DNA from: Clostridia bacterium
GTDB lineage: Bacteria > Bacillota > Clostridia > Oscillospirales > Acutalibacteraceae
Length of the DNA stretch: 64,000 bases
Direction of reading: 5' to 3'
NCBI GenBank assembly: GCA_017481575.1
Contig: JAFUPA010000054.1
Location: forward strand, 25,914 to 89,913
Below, in pieces: positions 42,615-50,924 of the stretch; positions within the stretch are counted from its first letter, which is position 1, and each line of letters opens with the position of its first letter. The notes beneath the pieces were generated by a model, which worked only from the letters and a program-made list of their open reading frames with translations, made no database searches and was not told the DNA's origin. Position numbers and translations under genes: made by a program.

Positions 42615-43538
42615 GTGGATTTTAATTTTGGTAATAATTTAAAAAGATTACGTCTTTCGAAAAAATACACACAAGAACAAGTTGCAGAAAAGTTAAATGT
42701 TTCTTCAAAGGCTGTTTCACGTTGGGAATGCGGTACGGCAATGCCTGATGTTATGCTGTTGCCCGAAATAGCAAGATTATATTGTGTAACAGTTGATGAA
42801 CTTTACAAAGATAAATCAATTGCATACGAAAACTATGCTCAAAAGTTAATGGCAGTTTATGAGGCTACCCAAAATCAAGATGATTTTATTGAAGCTGATA
42901 AGGAATTTGAACAGCTTATTCGAACAGGTAACTTCACAATGAACGATATGTGTATGTATGCCATCTTGTACCAACAACATATGTCATATTGTAAAAACAA
43001 AGATCTTGAACTTTTTGAAAAAGGTCTTAATATGGGCGAAAGCACTGATCCATATACATACCATTGGATTGAACGCCAAAAAATGACCTTGCTTGCAAAT
43101 ACCGGCAATAGTGAAAAGAATATCGAAACCTGTAAAAAAGAATTAACAGAAAGTTCTGAAGATGTATATAAACACATCAACCTTATATTCGCATACTTGA
43201 TTGCAGATAAAACGGAAAATGCATATAAAACATTTAAAAATGCTGAGAAAAAATTTAATGATTCAGCGTTGTTGTTTGCTTTTGGTGGAGATGTATGTAA
43301 AGAACTTCAAAAATATGATGAAGCCTTTGAGTGTTGGAACAAAGCAATAGAACTTAATTTGAATTTCACGGCAGCGTATGGTTCAAAAGCTCGTTGCTAT
43401 GAAGATTTAGGTGATTATGAAAATGTCTACAAAACATGGTGTGAAAAAGTTAATTGGTACGAAGTCAGAGGATATAAAATTGAAGCTGAAGAAACACGAA
43501 AATATGCAAAGAAACTAAAAGAAAAATATGGTATATAA
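42615..43538 (+). CDS. XRE-family HTH protein with TPR-like C-terminus
   Basis: A 307 aa protein. Residues ~4-62 are a Cro/CI HTH (KKYTQEQVAEKLNVSSKAVSRWECG) and the rest is all helical, with TPR-like repeats (ECWNKAIELNLNFTAAYGSKARCYEDLGDYE). Peptide- or ligand-sensing regulators have this layout. The GTG at 42615 follows AGGTG by 6 bp and begins exactly at the HTH; the frame opening at 42534 adds 27 unlikely residues. It may regulate the surrounding gene run. Confidence 0.78.
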   Translation: MDFNFGNNLKRLRLSKKYTQEQVAEKLNVSSKAVSRWECGTAMPDVMLLPEIARLYCVTVDELYKDKSIAYENYAQKLMAVYEATQNQDDFIEADKEFEQLIRTGNFTMNDMCMYAILYQQHMSYCKNKDLELFEKGLNMGESTDPYTYHWIERQKMTLLANTGNSEKNIETCKKELTESSEDVYKHINLIFAYLIADKTENAYKTFKNAEKKFNDSALLFAFGGDVCKELQKYDEAFECWNKAIELNLNFTAAYGSKARCYEDLGDYENVYKTWCEKVNWYEVRGYKIEAEETRKYAKKLKEKYGI

Positions 43539-43550
43539 CAAGGTGGCGCA

Positions 43551-44513
43551 ATGACTAAATTTGATTGCTTTTTACAAAATGCAAAAATGCTTAATGACAA
43601 ATTTAATATGGTTCCGTTGCTTTACGGCTCGTTGGGATTAGAGGTCTTAACAAATTCATCATTAAATGCAGATGATATTGATATCCTTATTCCACAGGTG
43701 CTTGTAACAGGTAACAAGTGGAAAGAATTTAAATTGTTTTTGGAAAGTCACGGATATAAATTAATCGATGAACACGAACACACATTTCGCAAAGATGGGG
43801 TTGATTTTTCTTATTCTTCTGTTGAAGGTCTGAAAGAATTTGCGGGTATTGATATTTGCGATATTGAAAGCAGAAATATGTCGAATACTAAGTTTATGCT
43901 TTTATCTTTGGAACAATATCTGAAAGTTTATCAAAAATCTTCTCAAGATGGTTATAGGATGAATGTGAAAGAAAAACAGGATAATCAGAAAATTGAGTTT
44001 ATAAGGAATCATATGAATACAAAGATACGCAAAGCCAAACTCGGTGATGAGAAAATACTTGCATATATTCAAACAGAATCGTGGAAGTCTGCATTTGCGG
44101 ATATTATTTCTGCTGAAGATATGGAAAGATGTACTGATATTGTAAAAGCCGAAGCAATGTATGAGAATGTTCTGAAATCCGGTTATGCAGAAATGTCAAT
44201 TCTTGAACTTGACCGTAAACCTCATTGTATTGCAGCTTGGAGTAAGGCAAGAAATCCTCAATTTTCGGATTGTGCAGAACTTATCTGTATTCATAGTTTG
44301 TGTGATAATTGGAGTAAAGGTTACGGCTCAATGATGATTAATCATATCATTGATGAAATTGAAAATTCAGGATATAACAGTGTGTTACTTTGGGTGTTTG
44401 AAAAGAACACTCGTGCTCGTGCCTTTTACGAAAAACATGGATTTGAGCTTACAGATAACAAACAGATTTCTTATGATGCGGTTGAAGTTATGTATCGAAA
44501 AGAATTAAGGTGA
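43551..44513 (+). CDS. Nucleotidyltransferase-like/GNAT fusion protein
   Basis: A 320 aa protein. Residues 1-~150 resemble small nucleotidyltransferases: LLYGSLGLEVLTNSS..ADDIDILIP with a G-S and a D-x-D. Residues ~155-320 are a GNAT domain (KIRKAKLGDEKILAYIQ, NWSKGYGSMMINHI, RARAFYEKHGFEL). The fusion may join two genes once separate: a methionine lies at the junction. It begins 12 bp after the XRE gene. Both domains fit small-molecule or drug modification. Confidence 0.72.
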   Translation: MTKFDCFLQNAKMLNDKFNMVPLLYGSLGLEVLTNSSLNADDIDILIPQVLVTGNKWKEFKLFLESHGYKLIDEHEHTFRKDGVDFSYSSVEGLKEFAGIDICDIESRNMSNTKFMLLSLEQYLKVYQKSSQDGYRMNVKEKQDNQKIEFIRNHMNTKIRKAKLGDEKILAYIQTESWKSAFADIISAEDMERCTDIVKAEAMYENVLKSGYAEMSILELDRKPHCIAAWSKARNPQFSDCAELICIHSLCDNWSKGYGSMMINHIIDEIENSGYNSVLLWVFEKNTRARAFYEKHGFELTDNKQISYDAVEVMYRKELR

Positions 44514-44519
44514 TTTTCA

Positions 44520-45083
44520 ATGACAAAAGTTTATTTCGTCAGGCATGCTGAACCGAATTATAATAATCGCGATGATATGCAAAGAGAACTGTCCGCAAAA
44601 GGAATGGCTGACAGAGAACTTGTTACACAGTTTTTGTCAGATAAAAACATTGAAATTGTTTTGTCAAGTCCCTATAAAAGAGCGATTGATACTGTCGCAC
44701 ACTTTGCCGACAATAAAGGTTTAAACATTGAAATTGTTGATGATTTCAGAGAACGCAAAGTGGATAGTATTTGGATTGAGGATTTTACATCTTTCAGCAA
44801 AGCTCAATGGGCTGATTTTGACTATAAATTATCTGATGGTGAAAGTTTAAATGAAGTTCAAAGTAGAAATATTTATGCATTAAAGAAAGTGCTTGAAAAA
44901 TATAAAGACAAAAACATTGCAATCGGCAGTCATGGTACAGCTTTAAGTACAATTATTAATTATTATGACAATTCTTTCGGGTATGAAGGATTTGAAAAAA
45001 TCCGTACAGTCATGCCTTGGATTGTTGAATTCACTTTTCAGAACGACAAATGCATTTCAATAAATATATTGATTTATATATAA
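44520..45083 (+). CDS. Histidine phosphatase family protein
   Basis: A 187 aa protein with the catalytic RHA motif (R8, H9), a conserved ELSAKGMADRE, the second arginine in SSPYKRAIDT and the second histidine in GSHGTALS. Members dephosphorylate sugar phosphates, nucleotides or proteins. It is the last gene of the run, 6 bp after the fusion gene, and is followed by a clear terminator. Confidence 0.85.
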   Translation: MTKVYFVRHAEPNYNNRDDMQRELSAKGMADRELVTQFLSDKNIEIVLSSPYKRAIDTVAHFADNKGLNIEIVDDFRERKVDSIWIEDFTSFSKAQWADFDYKLSDGESLNEVQSRNIYALKKVLEKYKDKNIAIGSHGTALSTIINYYDNSFGYEGFEKIRTVMPWIVEFTFQNDKCISINILIYI

Positions 45084-45092
45084 AATAAAAAC

Positions 45093-45130
45093 AAGGATAG
45101 CTCTTAACTCGGAGCTATCCTTTACTTTTA
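45093..45130 (+). terminator. Terminator closing the resistance-like run
   Basis: An 11 bp stem (45093-45103 with 45112-45122) followed by TTACTTTTA; it may also serve the convergent HTH gene at 45128. Confidence 0.78.
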
Positions 45131-45325
45131 TTCGCTATAGAATTCCATTGGGTCAACATTGAGGTGTTTGCAGATTTTGATGATAACATCAAACGAAGCT
45201 TCGCCTACATCACGGGAGAGTAATGTCATCAATGTGCTGTATGGAATATCAGTTTCAATTGCAAATTGCCTTAGACTCGGATATCTGTCTAAAATCAGAT
45301 TCCGCAGTTTTTGTTCCCTGCTCAT
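45128..45325 (-). CDS. Short XRE-type HTH protein (65 aa)
   Basis: A complete Cro/CI fold in 65 residues: SLRQFAIETDIPYSTLMTLLSRD is the helix-turn-helix, and VDPMEFY ends the domain. Its ATG overlaps the stop of the upstream DeoR gene by 4 bp (ATGA), so it is translated by coupling and belongs to the same transcript. A tandem DeoR-XRE pair is unusual; a combined regulator role is possible. Confidence 0.75.
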   Translation of the reverse strand: MSREQKLRNLILDRYPSLRQFAIETDIPYSTLMTLLSRDVGEASFDVIIKICKHLNVDPMEFYSE

Positions 45326-46098
45326 TTTGTTTCCTCTGCAACGATTACCTTGACACCTGTATCTTCAAGGGCAGTAATCTGTTCTTCGGCACAGTCCCAA
45401 TCGGTAATAACAGTATCAAATTCATTGGCATTACAGACCTTAACAAAAGAATTTACACCGATTTTGGAACTTGGTAACAAGAGATATTTCTTTCTGCTGT
45501 TTTTAAGAACTGTACGCTGAAATGTTGCAGTTTCATCTGAACCGTTAGAAAGTCCGAAATCTGCAGTTAATCCTGAGCCTGTGATAAAGCAAACATCAAA
45601 ATGTAGCTTGCTGACAAAATCTATTGCAAAAGTGTCAACCAAAGAACCACTTTTACGCATTTTTCCGCCTGCAATATAGACATCGATATTTTCAAAATCT
45701 CTGAGCTCTTTTGCAAAGTCAACAGAATTTACAACTGCGGTGAAATAAATGTTTTTCGGCAGAAGAGATATCACAATGTGCCCGAAAGAACCACTTGTTA
45801 TATAAACGATATCATTTTCCTTAATATTGCTTACGGCGATTTCTGCTATTGCTTTGTAATTATCAAAAATGTGCATAGTGTCATACTGACGGTTCAAGGG
45901 CGGTATTACACTGACCTGACCTAAAAGAATTGCACCGCCGTGTGTTCTTTTGCAAATGCCCTTTTGCTCAAGAAGTCGCAAATCACGTCTTGCGGATTCA
46001 TCTGAAATTCTGTATTTTGATGTTATTTCAGCAACAGTGATTTTGCCGTTTGTTTTGATTATATCTGCTATTTCCTGATGTCGTTCTTCCATAAACAT
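45322..46098 (-). CDS. DeoR/GlpR-family transcriptional regulator
   Basis: A 258 aa protein with the DeoR N-terminal winged HTH (RHQEIADIIKTNGKITVAEITSKY, SDESARRDLRLLEQKG, THGGAI) and a DeoR C-terminal sensor domain (FITGSGLTADFGLSNGSDE). Such regulators bind phosphorylated sugars, but no sugar operon is adjacent. The ATG at 46098 follows GGAGG. A palindrome over its own transcription start suggests autorepression. Confidence 0.85.
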   Translation of the reverse strand: MFMEERHQEIADIIKTNGKITVAEITSKYRISDESARRDLRLLEQKGICKRTHGGAILLGQVSVIPPLNRQYDTMHIFDNYKAIAEIAVSNIKENDIVYITSGSFGHIVISLLPKNIYFTAVVNSVDFAKELRDFENIDVYIAGGKMRKSGSLVDTFAIDFVSKLHFDVCFITGSGLTADFGLSNGSDETATFQRTVLKNSRKKYLLLPSSKIGVNSFVKVCNANEFDTVITDWDCAEEQITALEDTGVKVIVAEETK

Positions 46099-46125
46099 AA
46101 GAAAAACCTCCGTAATATTGATTTA

Positions 46126-46174
46126 ATATCGGCTCCAACGATATCATAATACAACACAATCGGAAATAAATCAA
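46126..46174 (-). promoter_or_regulatory. DeoR promoter and operator
   Basis: Minus strand TTGATT (46169-46174), 17 bp, TATTAT (46146-46151). An inverted repeat ATATCG-N7-CGATAT (46126-46144) covers the expected start site near 46139. The stretch from 46175 to 46470 shows no gene or other feature that I can support. Confidence 0.6.
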
Positions 46175-46470
46175 CGCTATCGGTAATCGGATTTGCGTAT
46201 ATTTAAATTTGCTCTCTTTATGAGAGCAGTTTTAATGTCTTATGACGTTGCATAGTTCGTAAGGGCTTAATCCAAAAAACTCAAAAAGAAAGTAACCATA
46301 CTTGTGAACCATAGATTAATCTTGCTCATTAACATAATTACTATTGATGAAGGTTTTAGAAAACAAAGTCGAAAATCAAGCATTTTTGTCAAAAAATGCA
46401 ACGTTTTTGCAAGTGGTCTTGAAGATGAAACTATAATGCGCTATTTTTAGAATGTATTGACATACATTTG

Positions 46471-47382
46471 TTACAGTTTATTTCTGTAATTATACTTATT
46501 AAGCACTTGTTTCTTTCGTTTTGTTGTTACCTCGGTGTATATCTCCGTTGTAGCAACACTGCTGTGTCCGAGAATTTCCTGAACGGAACGCAAATCTGCA
46601 CCGTTCGCAAGAAGATTGGTAGCAAATGTATGCCGCAAGTAGTGCGGTGTCGATTTTTTGTTAATTCCACAAGCTCTTTTTGCAGAATTATAGATGTATT
46701 CAATACCGTGAATACTCAGCTGTTCACCAAAACGGTTTACAAATATCTTGTCTGTATTGGTAGGTCTGCTTTTGCGAATTTTCAGCCACCGAGTAAGATT
46801 ATTCCACGTGTCGTTACAAGATATGTAAATGAGCCGCTGTTTTCTCCCCTTGCCGTGAATGAGAATTGTCCGTTCAGAAAAAATCACATCACTAAGTGCG
46901 ATGTTTGAAGCCTCGGCGATTCTTATGCCGGTACTGATTAAAACATCAATTAATGCAAGATTGCGGTAATTCTTCCAAGAATCAAAAACAGTTGTTTCCA
47001 TTTCGGCACACTTAGTTAAATATGCGAGTAGTTTTGAGGTTTCTTTGATTGCCAGCGTTTTTGGAAGTCTGCGTTCTTTCTTATATCGGAAATGATGATT
47101 CTGATAGTAGTTTATATCAGTATATCCTTGCTCGTAAAGAAAACTAAAAAACATTTTAAGTGTAATTAACTTTCGGCAAATTGTGTTATCTTTGAGTTCT
47201 CTCTCTTTGGATAACACTTGCACATATTTCAGGATAACTGTTTCATCAAGCACCTTGTCTTGCAGAAACACCTGAAAATCGTTTAAATCCGAACGGTAAG
47301 CTGTTATCGTTTTATCGGATAAGTTTTTTGTAGATTGGATGACTTGTATAAATTCATCACTTGCTGTTTTTATACTTTTCAT
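46471..47382 (-). CDS. Tyrosine recombinase, probable DNA invertase of the flanking segments
   Basis: A 303 aa phage-integrase-family protein. The N-terminal SAM-like core-binding domain (residues ~5-90) is followed by the catalytic domain with R154, K178, H247, R250, H273 and nucleophile Y282, all present. The size matches XerC/D and invertase-type recombinases rather than large integrases with arm-binding domains. It ends the run 74 bp left of repeat R1, and its promoter region overlaps R1. Four sites with inverted arms around a 7 bp spacer lie at the ends of two adjacent segments, so it is the likely catalyst of their inversion. Confidence 0.85.
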   Translation of the reverse strand: MKSIKTASDEFIQVIQSTKNLSDKTITAYRSDLNDFQVFLQDKVLDETVILKYVQVLSKERELKDNTICRKLITLKMFFSFLYEQGYTDINYYQNHHFRYKKERRLPKTLAIKETSKLLAYLTKCAEMETTVFDSWKNYRNLALIDVLISTGIRIAEASNIALSDVIFSERTILIHGKGRKQRLIYISCNDTWNNLTRWLKIRKSRPTNTDKIFVNRFGEQLSIHGIEYIYNSAKRACGINKKSTPHYLRHTFATNLLANGADLRSVQEILGHSSVATTEIYTEVTTKRKKQVLNKYNYRNKL

Positions 47383-47455
47383 TTGATCACTCCTCGAAAT
47401 TTTAAAAATGTGTTCGCAAAATCATTTTAACAGAATTTCGAGGAGAGTTGTCAAT

Positions 47456-47497
47456 AACTAACAATAACTTCTTATTATTGTATGTTCTTAAATAAAG
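47456..47497. repeat. Inversion site R1 (left end of segment A)
   Basis: Bases 47461-47497 are a perfect 37 bp inverted copy of 49470-49506. The core has arms AACTAACAATAA (47456-47467) and TTATTGTATGTT (47475-47486) around spacer CTTCTTA; the left arm differs from the ideal by two bases. TTGTCA at 47448-47453 and TATTAT at 47473-47478 (19 bp apart) could form a promoter reading into the segment. On the other strand TTGACA (47449-47454) may serve the recombinase. Confidence 0.85.
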
Positions 47498-47536
47498 TTA
47501 ATTATCATTATTCGTTACGAAAAAAAGGTATGGACT

Positions 47537-48223
47537 ATGATTAATCTTCCTAAAGATTTTGTTTTAATAATATCTGGAGTTTCATGTGTAGGCAAAACAA
47601 CCGCAGCATACAATCTTTTGAAGGAATATCCTGAATTCAAGAGAGTAACCGAACTAGATATTATAAGAATGATATTACGTTCAACAATTAAGGATGCTGC
47701 AAACAACATCTCTTGTTCTGAACGAAAAAAAATACAAGAGAAATTTGAGCATCTTTTTTCTTCATCAACAAGTGAAGACTTTTTTGTGCTAAAGGAACAA
47801 TCAAGAACGCTTGTAAAGTGTATAAAAGAAATAGTAAAAAGACAGCAAGAACGAAAAATACCAACAATAATTGAAGGGGTAAGTATTGTCCCAAGCGTGT
47901 TTTTCCAAGACGGTAAGCCTCTTAAAGGCTTTGAAAAAAATGTATTATTTATCAACCTTTTCCTGTCAGATGAGAATGAACATTATTCACGAAGAGAAAA
48001 AAGATGTTCCGAAAGAGAATATACAGACACGAAAGAATCCATACATAGAAGAGTTGAATGTATAAGGAACAATAAAAACAATATATTGCACAAAGAAACG
48101 GTTGAGTTGAGTTTATTTGTAAATAATGTTGTGAGCATTGACATTTCACATCTTGATGAAAAAATGGTAGTATGTAGAATTGCTAATATAATTCAGAATT
48201 ATTTAAATACTTGTAAAAACTAA
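47537..48223 (+). CDS. P-loop kinase, 2-phosphoglycerate-kinase-like (left unit of segment A)
   Basis: A 228 aa protein with Walker A SGVSCVGKTT (13-22), an ELD acidic switch near residue 39 and IIEGVSIVPS (about 119-128), which recalls the EGVHLVPG motif of 2-phosphoglycerate kinases; basic helices follow as a lid. It could also be a polynucleotide-kinase or zeta-like enzyme. The ATG follows AAAGGT. It is 40 bp inside R1 and overlaps the convergent TIR gene by 4 bp at their stops. In the present orientation it is the unit placed next to the outside promoter. Confidence 0.65.
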   Translation: MINLPKDFVLIISGVSCVGKTTAAYNLLKEYPEFKRVTELDIIRMILRSTIKDAANNISCSERKKIQEKFEHLFSSSTSEDFFVLKEQSRTLVKCIKEIVKRQQERKIPTIIEGVSIVPSVFFQDGKPLKGFEKNVLFINLFLSDENEHYSRREKRCSEREYTDTKESIHRRVECIRNNKNNILHKETVELSLFVNNVVSIDISHLDEKMVVCRIANIIQNYLNTCKN

Positions 48224-49428
48224 AAATTTTCACCGTAAAAATGAACTAAAAGTTCTTCGGTCAAAGGAACAGATCTCGCGTTATCACTCCAAATTTCTTC
48301 AAATTTTGTTATTGAGTTAAATCCTTTATTTTTTCTTTCGTCTTCGTTCTCTAGTGCACTGAATATCTCAAAATTAGAATTTGTATATGGCAAAGGGTAA
48401 CCTTCCGTATCACAAATAGTTTGCCGATATATTACAGCGTTGTCGCATCTAATAATAGATTCTTTCCTAGGCTCAATATATAGTCTAAATAACTTTTCTA
48501 CAGGTAACCCGAATTTGTTTTTTAATTTATATGCCTGTGTCAAAGATATCTGCATTTCATAGTTGAAAATTTTTTCTCTGTCTTTGCTGCTAGCCTTAAA
48601 GCTCGCATCACTCCCTGGGAGAGGAAATAGACAACGGAAATCTACTCCGTTATACAATCCCTCGTCTGCTAAATATTTGAAAAAATCATCATATTCACGA
48701 GATAATAATTTTTTGTTTTTTCTGCCATAAATCCACAAATATTTCCCTTCAAATTCAGTAATAGAATCGGTTAATATTTTCATCAAAGCATGTGTTGTAA
48801 AACCTTTATGAAAAATAATGTGTTCTTTAGAAATATCGGGGCTAACAATAGAAAAGCTATTATTATCATTCTCGAGCAACTTATTTACCAATTCTTTGCA
48901 TTCAATAGGAATAATTTGTTCTTTTTTTAATATTTGTTTTATTTCATACTCATACTTTTCCCAGTTGAGATTAAATTGCTTTAATTTGATATTAAGACTT
49001 TTGGCTGTTTGCTCAAGAAACTTTTTGAATTCTGTTTTTCCAGTTCCAAATTCATGGTTGTAATTTTGAATTTGAATAGGGACATATCTGTTTAACGGTT
49101 TATCTATCCAAGAAGACCATTCAGGTATTTCTTCGAATAAAATAGGAATTACAATTCCATCTTTTGTCTTTTGATGATTTGCTCCATATACGACTCCTGC
49201 TTCATACAAAAGCCACGGGTTTTTAAAGTTTTCTGAGGTTACACACACTAAACATTTAGAACTCTCTAACAAATTTTCATGAATTTCATGATCAACGCTA
49301 GTGCCTTTATACATTTCCGGCGAAAAGAAAAATTCAACAGAATTTCCAAGAGTTTTTTCAAGAAAATTCTTGGTTACTTCTGCTAATTGTCGGCTTTTGT
49401 TTTTTGACCAACTAATAAAGATCTTCAT
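48220..49428 (-). CDS. TIR-domain protein with unknown C-terminal domain (right unit of segment A)
   Basis: A 402 aa protein. Residues 1-~150 are a bacterial TIR domain: KIFISWSKN at the start, FFFSPEMYKGT, and PWLLYEAGVVYG with the catalytic glutamate E76, so NAD-cleaving activity is plausible. The remaining ~250 residues, with KYLWIYGRKNKK, GVDFRCLFPLPGSD and LRLYIEPR-like strands, are not recognised and may be the sensor. The ATG at 49428 is used; the ATG at 49440 is also possible. The start lies 41 bp inside R2. A terminator outside R2 faces it, so it is probably silent as drawn. Confidence 0.78.
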   Translation of the reverse strand: MKIFISWSKNKSRQLAEVTKNFLEKTLGNSVEFFFSPEMYKGTSVDHEIHENLLESSKCLVCVTSENFKNPWLLYEAGVVYGANHQKTKDGIVIPILFEEIPEWSSWIDKPLNRYVPIQIQNYNHEFGTGKTEFKKFLEQTAKSLNIKLKQFNLNWEKYEYEIKQILKKEQIIPIECKELVNKLLENDNNSFSIVSPDISKEHIIFHKGFTTHALMKILTDSITEFEGKYLWIYGRKNKKLLSREYDDFFKYLADEGLYNGVDFRCLFPLPGSDASFKASSKDREKIFNYEMQISLTQAYKLKNKFGLPVEKLFRLYIEPRKESIIRCDNAVIYRQTICDTEGYPLPYTNSNFEIFSALENEDERKNKGFNSITKFEEIWSDNARSVPLTEELLVHFYGENF

Positions 49429-49469
49429 GTCATACCACATTCTCTTTCTAATGATAATTAGATATTATC

Positions 49470-49511
49470 CTTTATTTAAGAACATACAATAATAAGAAGT
49501 TATTGTATGTT
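49470..49511. repeat. Inversion site R2 (right end of segment A)
   Basis: A perfect core: arms AACATACAATAA (49481-49492) and TTATTGTATGTT (49500-49511) around spacer TAAGAAG, the reverse complement of the R1 spacer. Bases 49470-49506 are the inverted copy of 47461-47497. R1 and R2 face each other, so recombination would invert about 2.0 kb. Confidence 0.88.
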
Positions 49512-49536
49512 AACGATTTTGAGGAAAGTTAGTTTT

Positions 49537-49571
49537 AATAAAAAATAAGCTCCCTTCTTAAAAAAGGGAGC
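49537..49571 (-). terminator. Inward-facing terminator outside R2
   Basis: Minus strand: stem GCTCCCTT / AAGGGAGC (49549-49556 with 49564-49571) and a T-rich tail over 49537-49548. It would stop leftward transcripts before they enter segment A, keeping the right-hand unit off. Confidence 0.7.
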
Positions 49572-49612
49572 CTGACAGAAAATATTTAGAACAAAAAAGG
49601 GAATACAAAAAT

Positions 49613-50317
49613 ATGGAATTGTTGTTGTATAGAAGTTATTTGAAATATTTAAAAGATAATAGAGTGCCTATGTCTAAAGCATTTAAGAAAATGCCAAAAA
49701 CAATGGTTGCATTGTTGATTATCTTATTGTTATCTGCAATTAGTGTTATTCTCGTTATTTGTATTGAAAAGATTCGTATATACTTTTATGCAGCTATCGC
49801 TATTGAAGTAATTATTGCTTTTATAGTTTTTTTATACGGTCAACATTATGAAATAAAAAATAGTGACCAAGATATGAAAGAATATGAAACCTATTGTAAC
49901 AATTTGTATGTGTGGTTAAAAAACACCTCTGTTTCTGTTGCAAGAAAAGATATTATTGAATTAAAAAGCCGTATGGTTTATCGATTAGAGATATATGAAC
50001 AAAAACAACAGAGAACGTATGATGTTGCAATAAAATTTATTCAAGTGTTGATAATACCTATTGTTTTAACGGTATTAACGGTTGTATTGAATAAACAAAT
50101 TGATATTAGTATGATTCTAGCACATGGTTTTATTACAATAATGATTTTATCTTTTTTAGCGGTTACATTGTTTGGTTTTATCTCTTTCGTTAATTTGATA
50201 AGAAAAAATGAGTTTGAAAAAATGAAAAGTTTTGTAAATGATTTGCAGGGAATATTAGATACACAATTTGATGAAGGAATATTTGCAAAGATCGCTACAG
50301 AAGATGAATGTACATAA
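49613..50317 (+). CDS. Four-helix membrane protein of unknown function
   Basis: A 234 aa protein with two hydrophobic helices at about residues 30-50 and 56-74, a ~70-residue charged helical stretch, then two more helices at about 140-160 and 168-195, and a soluble tail. It is not a known family to me. It is the first gene of a three-gene operon with the Kiwa-like pair (16 bp gap), so it may be an added component or an alternative effector. The start follows AAAAGGG. Confidence 0.65.
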   Translation: MELLLYRSYLKYLKDNRVPMSKAFKKMPKTMVALLIILLLSAISVILVICIEKIRIYFYAAIAIEVIIAFIVFLYGQHYEIKNSDQDMKEYETYCNNLYVWLKNTSVSVARKDIIELKSRMVYRLEIYEQKQQRTYDVAIKFIQVLIIPIVLTVLTVVLNKQIDISMILAHGFITIMILSFLAVTLFGFISFVNLIRKNEFEKMKSFVNDLQGILDTQFDEGIFAKIATEDECT

Positions 50318-50333
50318 TTAAGGAGGCAAGCAT

Positions 50334-50924
50334 ATGAAAATGAATAACGCTAAAACGCTATTAAAAGTTCGTTTTTATATTATTTCTTTGTGGTTGCTAT
50401 TCTTTTTGGTTGCGATATGCACTGTGGAAATTCCATCTTTTGTGGAATCACAAACAATTAAACAAAAAATCATTCTTGTTTTTGGTGAAAATATTCTCCC
50501 GATAATATCAATTATTTTATGTATTGTATGTTTTATTTTAATGTTATTTACAAGATATGAGTGGGAGGGTGCAAGCAATCCTGGGTATAAAATAAAAGAA
50601 ATCAAAAATGAGAATTATGAGTATTTAACATTTTTGACGACCTGCATTATTCCTCTTATTTGTATTGATTTTGATGATTTTAGGAATGTTATAGTTTTTA
50701 TCGTATTGTTGTTTATAATTGGTATAATTTTTGTAAAAATGGATTTATATTACGGTAATCCAACCTTGGCAATTATGGGTTATAAATTATACCGAGTTGA
50801 AATCGAAAACGTTAATGCACCTAATGGCATTATACTTATCACAAAAGATAACTTGCATAAAGGCAAGTCAATAAAATGGATGAAAATAGATGAATATGTT
50901 TGGGTTGCAAAGGAGATAGCTTAA
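50334..50924 (+). CDS. kwaA: Kiwa defence protein KwaA (membrane component)
   Basis: A 196 aa protein with four hydrophobic helices (about residues 14-33, 46-68, 96-112 and 118-135) and a soluble C-terminal part with a YGNPTLAIMGYKLYRVE strand. The size, topology and coupling to a DUF4868 gene match KwaA, the membrane subunit of Kiwa, an anti-phage complex at the inner membrane. The start follows AGGAGG. Its stop overlaps the next start by 1 base (TAATG). Recognition depends mostly on the neighbour. Confidence 0.75.
   Translation: MKMNNAKTLLKVRFYIISLWLLFFLVAICTVEIPSFVESQTIKQKIILVFGENILPIISIILCIVCFILMLFTRYEWEGASNPGYKIKEIKNENYEYLTFLTTCIIPLICIDFDDFRNVIVFIVLLFIIGIIFVKMDLYYGNPTLAIMGYKLYRVEIENVNAPNGIILITKDNLHKGKSIKWMKIDEYVWVAKEIA

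Noticed and set aside
37914-45083. Integron cassette array
   Set aside because: No attC-like palindromes or spaced gaps occur between genes, which are mostly overlapping or within 15 bp; no integron integrase is present.
46471-47382. Integrase of the conjugative element in region 5
   Set aside because: That element has a large serine recombinase of the usual type, while this tyrosine recombinase lies beside invertible sites matched in arm length and spacer.
47537-48223. Zeta toxin of a toxin-antitoxin pair
   Set aside because: No epsilon-like antitoxin is adjacent, and the EGVSIVPS motif fits 2-phosphoglycerate-kinase-like proteins better.
48220-49428. Thoeris defence system
   Set aside because: No ThsA-like NAD hydrolase with SIR2 or SLOG domain is adjacent, and the TIR protein has its own large second domain.
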